Assembly (NCBI RefSeq): GCF_024612015.1
Contig: NZ_CP102512.1
Coordinates: 744,001 to 808,000, forward strand
Reading direction: 5' to 3'
DNA length: 64,000 nucleotides
Source: Streptomyces sp. CA-210063
GTDB lineage: Bacteria > Actinomycetota > Actinomycetes > Streptomycetales > Streptomycetaceae
The notes beneath the pieces were generated by a model. That model made no database searches. It saw nothing but the letters and a program-made list of their open reading frames with translations, and had not been told where the DNA came from. A program made the position numbers and the translations under genes. Position 1 is the first letter of the stretch. Every line of letters starts with the position of its first letter. Of the stretch, positions 60,835-64,000 are shown piece after piece.

Positions 60835-61716
60835 ATGAATGACGTCACGGACCCGGCCGCCAAGGATGTGGAGCTGCGGCAGTTGCGCTGTCTCGTCGCG
60901 ATCGTCGAGGAGGGCACCTTCACCGACGCGGCCATCACGCTCGGGGTCTCCCAGGCGGCGGTGTCCCGCACTCTGGCCTCGCTCGAACGGGCCCTGGGGG
61001 TACGGCTGTTGCGGCGGACCTCCCGTGAGGTGACGCCGACGCCGACCGGGCTGCGGGTGGTGTCGCACGCGCGGCGGGTGCTCGGTGAGGTGGACGACCT
61101 GGTGCGGGAGGCGACCTCGGGCCATGTCCGGCTGCGGATCGGTTACGCCTGGTCGGCGCTGGGCCGGCACACGCTGACGTTCCAGCGCCGCTGGGGCGTG
61201 GCGCATCCGGGGACGGATCTGCAGTTCGTGCGGGCCAACTCGGCGACGGCCGGGCTGGCGGAGGGCTCGTGCGACCTCGCCGTGGTGCGCCGGCCGGTGG
61301 ACGACCGCCGGTTCGACTCGGTGATCGTCGGGCTGGAGCGGCGGCTGTGCGCGCTGGCGAGCGACGATCCGCTGGCCCGGCGCCGCTCGGTCCGGCTCGC
61401 CGATCTGAGCGGGCACACCCTGCTCATCGACCGCCGGACCGGCACGACCACCACGGACCTGTGGCCGCCCGGCTCCCGCCCGGCGACCGAGGAGACACAC
61501 GACGTCGACGAGTGGCTCACCGCGATCGCCACGGGCCGCGCCATCGGTGTGACCGCGGAGTCCACCGCCAACCAGTACCGGCGGCCCGGCGTCGTCTACC
61601 GGCCGGTGCGCGACGCCGAGCCGATCGCCGTACGGCTCGCCTGGTGGCGGGACGATCCGCATCCCGCCACCCCGGCCGCCATCGAACTGCTGACGACGCT
61701 CTACCGCCCCGGCTGA
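60835..61716 (+). CDS. LysR-family transcriptional regulator
   Basis: The 293-residue regulator has the LysR helix-turn-helix (LRQLRCLVAIVEEGTFTDAA, ITLGVSQAAVSRTLASLERA, LGVRLLRRTSREVTPT) and an inducer-binding domain. It is divergent from the EamA exporter; the short gap contains ATCG-N6-CGAT, a candidate half-site pair, and the two genes probably form a regulator-exporter unit. Its 3' end overlaps the convergent gene at 61701 by 16 bp. Confidence 0.92.
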   Translation: MNDVTDPAAKDVELRQLRCLVAIVEEGTFTDAAITLGVSQAAVSRTLASLERALGVRLLRRTSREVTPTPTGLRVVSHARRVLGEVDDLVREATSGHVRLRIGYAWSALGRHTLTFQRRWGVAHPGTDLQFVRANSATAGLAEGSCDLAVVRRPVDDRRFDSVIVGLERRLCALASDDPLARRRSVRLADLSGHTLLIDRRTGTTTTDLWPPGSRPATEETHDVDEWLTAIATGRAIGVTAESTANQYRRPGVVYRPVRDAEPIAVRLAWWRDDPHPATPAAIELLTTLYRPG

Positions 61717-63404
61717 GCTCCCGTCCTCGGTGTCAGCCGCAGCACGGTGCCCTCCCCGTTGGCCGACAGGACGAGGGTCCCGTCCGGGGCGGCCGCGAGG
61801 CCCGCGAAGCGGCGGGCCATACCGGGCATGACGTCCGCGAACAGCGCCGGTTCGGTGCGGGGGACCACACCCGGCGGCGGTCCCACCGGCAGGTCCTCCG
61901 CGTCGATCCGCCGCTCCCCCGTGGTGAGGGAGACCGCCCGCAGCCTGCGCTGCTCGGTCTCCACCACGAACAGCTCCCCGCCCAGGACCGCAAGACCCTG
62001 CGGTGCGCCGAGCCCGTCCGCGACCACGACCGTCCTGCCCTCCGACTCGATCCGGAGCACCGTCCCGAGGCGTTCCTCGCTGACGTGGAGACGGCCCTCC
62101 GCGTCGAAGGCCACGTCCGTGGGCTGGTCGAGGCCTTCCGCGAGGACGGTCACGGTGCCGAGGTCGGAGTCGGGGTCGCTGACGTCGATGGCCACGACCC
62201 GGCCCGCGCCCGCCTCGGCGACGACGAGGGAACCGTCCGGGGCGACCGCGATACCGATGGGCCGGTTCAGCCCCCGCGCCCGCTCCCGACGTGCCCCGCT
62301 CCCGGGGTCGTACGTCTGCACATTGCCGAACTGCGAGGTGTAGTGCAGCAGTCCACCCTCGGCGGTGATGCCGTGGGCGAAGGGCAGCAGGAGGTGGGTC
62401 GTCACGCCGCCGGCTCCGGCCGCCGGGGACGGGCCGACCGGCTCGCCCTCGTCGGTCACGGCGGGGCTCGCCAGCCGGTAGTGGTCGGCCGCGTACACCG
62501 TGCCGCCGAGGTCGACCGTGACGCCGTAGGGGCCGTCGAAGCCGCGGCGGACGATCTCACGGGTGCGACCGTCGGGGTGCAGTTCGGTGACGCCGCCCGT
62601 GGAGTAGCTGGACACGAACATGCGGTTCTCGGCGTCGAAGGCCGCGTTGTCCAGCCCCTTCAGGCCGCTGGTCACGAGCGTGCGGGACCCGCCGCCGTGG
62701 AGGTCGATACGGGTGACGATGCCCTCGACTCCCCGGGAGAGGACGTGCAGGACACCACCCCGGTCGAAGCGGACCGCGACCGGCTCGTGCACGTCCTCGG
62801 CGACCACCTCGGGGGTGCCGCCGTCCGGCGGGATGCGCCAGACCTGGCCGGTGAGCATGTGCGGGTAGTACAGGTGGCCGTCCGGGCCGAGCTGCATGGC
62901 GTTGCCGAGGGCCAGGCCCTCGGTGAGCACGACCGGGTCGCCGCCGTCCGGGAAGAGCTCCATCAGACGGCCGTTGGGCTTCATCTCGTTGATGAAGAGC
63001 CGGTCCCCGACACAGGTGATGCCGTTGGGGTTCGACACGTCGTCGGCGACGAGGCTGTACTCCCCCGCCGGGCTCCGCCGCCACACCAGGCCCGGCACCA
63101 GGTCGGCTATGTACATCGAGCCGTCGGCGCCGAAGGCGAGGTCGTCCGGCGACTGCACCGGCCCGTCCATCGGGACGACGACGTCGACGTCCCCGGTGGC
63201 CGGGTCGACGGCGCTGATCTGCCCGGCGAGGAACTGCGCCACGTACAGCCGCCCGTCGGGGCCGAACGAGACCCCGTTGGAACCCCACAGCGGGTTGGGC
63301 GGGTTGAGCCGCCGCGCCTCCCAACGGGCGCTGGTGGTACGGAGTTCACCGGTCTCGTCGTACCGGTTGGGTCGCGTACTCATGTCGTCTCCCGGGGTGC
63401 TCAT
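61701..63404 (-). CDS. SMP-30/NHL-type beta-propeller protein
   Basis: The 567-residue protein is built of repeated propeller blades: SNGVSFGPDGRLYVAQFLAG, DDLAFGADGSMYIADLVPGL, AMQLGPDGHLYYPHMLTGQV, GIAVAPDGSLVVAEAGAGRV, DVAFDAEGRLHVSEERLGTV. It has no signal peptide, so it is a cytoplasmic SMP-30/gluconolactonase-like or Vgb-like enzyme or binding protein. It follows a flavin monooxygenase gene by 17 bp on the same strand; a lactone made by that enzyme could be its substrate. The ATG 63404 is used; ATG 63383 has an equally good ribosome site. Confidence 0.85.
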   Translation of the reverse strand: MSTPGDDMSTRPNRYDETGELRTTSARWEARRLNPPNPLWGSNGVSFGPDGRLYVAQFLAGQISAVDPATGDVDVVVPMDGPVQSPDDLAFGADGSMYIADLVPGLVWRRSPAGEYSLVADDVSNPNGITCVGDRLFINEMKPNGRLMELFPDGGDPVVLTEGLALGNAMQLGPDGHLYYPHMLTGQVWRIPPDGGTPEVVAEDVHEPVAVRFDRGGVLHVLSRGVEGIVTRIDLHGGGSRTLVTSGLKGLDNAAFDAENRMFVSSYSTGGVTELHPDGRTREIVRRGFDGPYGVTVDLGGTVYAADHYRLASPAVTDEGEPVGPSPAAGAGGVTTHLLLPFAHGITAEGGLLHYTSQFGNVQTYDPGSGARRERARGLNRPIGIAVAPDGSLVVAEAGAGRVVAIDVSDPDSDLGTVTVLAEGLDQPTDVAFDAEGRLHVSEERLGTVLRIESEGRTVVVADGLGAPQGLAVLGGELFVVETEQRRLRAVSLTTGERRIDAEDLPVGPPPGVVPRTEPALFADVMPGMARRFAGLAAAPDGTLVLSANGEGTVLRLTPRTGAQPGR

Positions 63405-63421
63405 GTCCGCTCCCGCCCTGC

Positions 63422-64000
63422 TCACTCGGCGCCGACGAGGACGTCGTCCATGCCGCCGTCCGCGCGCCAGCGCCGCAGCAGTTCGTGGAAGGCGACCGGG
63501 CCGTCGCCGTACGACTCGCTGCGCTCCCTGGGCATGCCCTCGTTGTTGTAGTAGCCGGGGGTGCACTCGGCCTGGAACTTGTGCAGGTCGGCGGCCTTCT
63601 CGCGGATCGTGGCGACCCAGGCGGCCTCGGCCTCAGCGCTCGGCTCGACATACCGGGCGCGGCGCCTGCGGGCCTCGGCGACGACCTCGCCGACATGGAT
63701 CGACTGCTGGTCGAGGATGTGGACGTAGTTGACCGCGCTGGCGTTCTGCATGGGGCCGAGCTGGAAGAGGTTGGGGAAACCGTGGCTGTAGAAGCCGTGG
63801 AGTGTCTTCGGGCCGGCCGTCATCCAGGTCTCCAGCAGGCTGACGCCGCCCCGGCCGTACGCCGGGAGCCGGCCGGACAGCAGCCCCGAGACGCCGACCT
63901 CGAAGCCGGTGGCGAAGATGACGCAGTCGACCTCGTACTCGACCCCGCCGACCACGACGGCCTTGTCGGTGATCCGCTCGACGCCGTGGGTGTCGGCCGT
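63422..64000 (-). CDS. Flavin monooxygenase (Baeyer-Villiger type), 3' part
   Basis: The C-terminal 192 residues are present; the 5' part lies beyond the window. VDCVIFATGFEVG contains the ATG(F) motif that links the NADPH and FAD domains in flavin-containing and Baeyer-Villiger monooxygenases, and GFPNLFQLGPMQNASAVNYV matches their C-terminal segment. The end YGDGPVAFHELLRRWRADG is typical of the cyclohexanone-monooxygenase-like group. The substrate is unknown. Confidence 0.88.
   Translation of the reverse strand, partial: TADTHGVERITDKAVVVGGVEYEVDCVIFATGFEVGVSGLLSGRLPAYGRGGVSLLETWMTAGPKTLHGFYSHGFPNLFQLGPMQNASAVNYVHILDQQSIHVGEVVAEARRRRARYVEPSAEAEAAWVATIREKAADLHKFQAECTPGYYNNEGMPRERSESYGDGPVAFHELLRRWRADGGMDDVLVGAE

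Overview
The window is high-GC actinobacterial DNA, almost certainly a Streptomyces chromosome. Third codon positions are strongly GC-biased, ribosome sites are AGGAGG/GAAGGAG-like, GTG starts are common, and the gene content fits: ergothioneine cluster, several MarR regulators, a PucR-like regulator, dodecin, two-component systems and an intergenic repeat family of a type I associate with Streptomyces. Nothing was searched; names rest on motifs and family knowledge.

From about 1 to 28.8 kb the window is an accessory and decaying zone. Intact genes (SDR + MarR pair, sensor kinase/regulator pair, PfpI-like protein, VOC protein, katG, metallophosphoesterase, ankyrin-repeat protein, a PepSY/two-component/lipoprotein group, a cold-shock protein) alternate with remnants. 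Many remnants look like two gene ends joined by a deletion: ABC ATPase to permease, XRE regulator to aldo/keto reductase, WrbA to SnoaL-like, ChrB-like to MFS, peptide-binding protein to permease. The zone also holds transposase remnants, one fairly complete IS (about 15.87-17.07 kb), a tRNA-like sequence, two integrase remnants and a second copy of the pirin 3' end.

From 28.8 to 54.2 kb the DNA looks like ordered chromosome: pirin and MarR genes, TPR protein, PepSY membrane protein, peptide deformylase, a disulfide reductase divergent from a thioredoxin, a LacI regulator, two hydrolases, a PucR-like regulator interrupted by a coding minisatellite and followed by a 17-copy 22-bp array, amidase, NfeD-like/flotillin pair, a PemK/MazF-like protein beside a PARG-like macrodomain protein, the translationally coupled egtABCD cluster, dodecin, a HAD phosphatase, a FAD oxidoreductase and a MarR/hydrolase pair. 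A dispersed repeat occurs only in this part.

From 54.2 to 58.9 kb lies a probable gallate-type (4-oxalomesaconate) catabolic operon: a two-domain type I extradiol dioxygenase, a PrpF-type tautomerase, an RraA-type aldolase and a PIG-L-type hydratase, with a GntR regulator upstream and the stump of an aromatic-acid MFS transporter downstream. The same operator-like sequence precedes both the gntR gene and the transporter stump. From 59.1 to 64 kb come a truncated TnpB-like gene with a hairpin-rich 3' part, an EamA exporter divergent from a LysR regulator, an SMP-30/NHL-type beta-propeller protein and the 3' part of a flavin monooxygenase that runs off the window.
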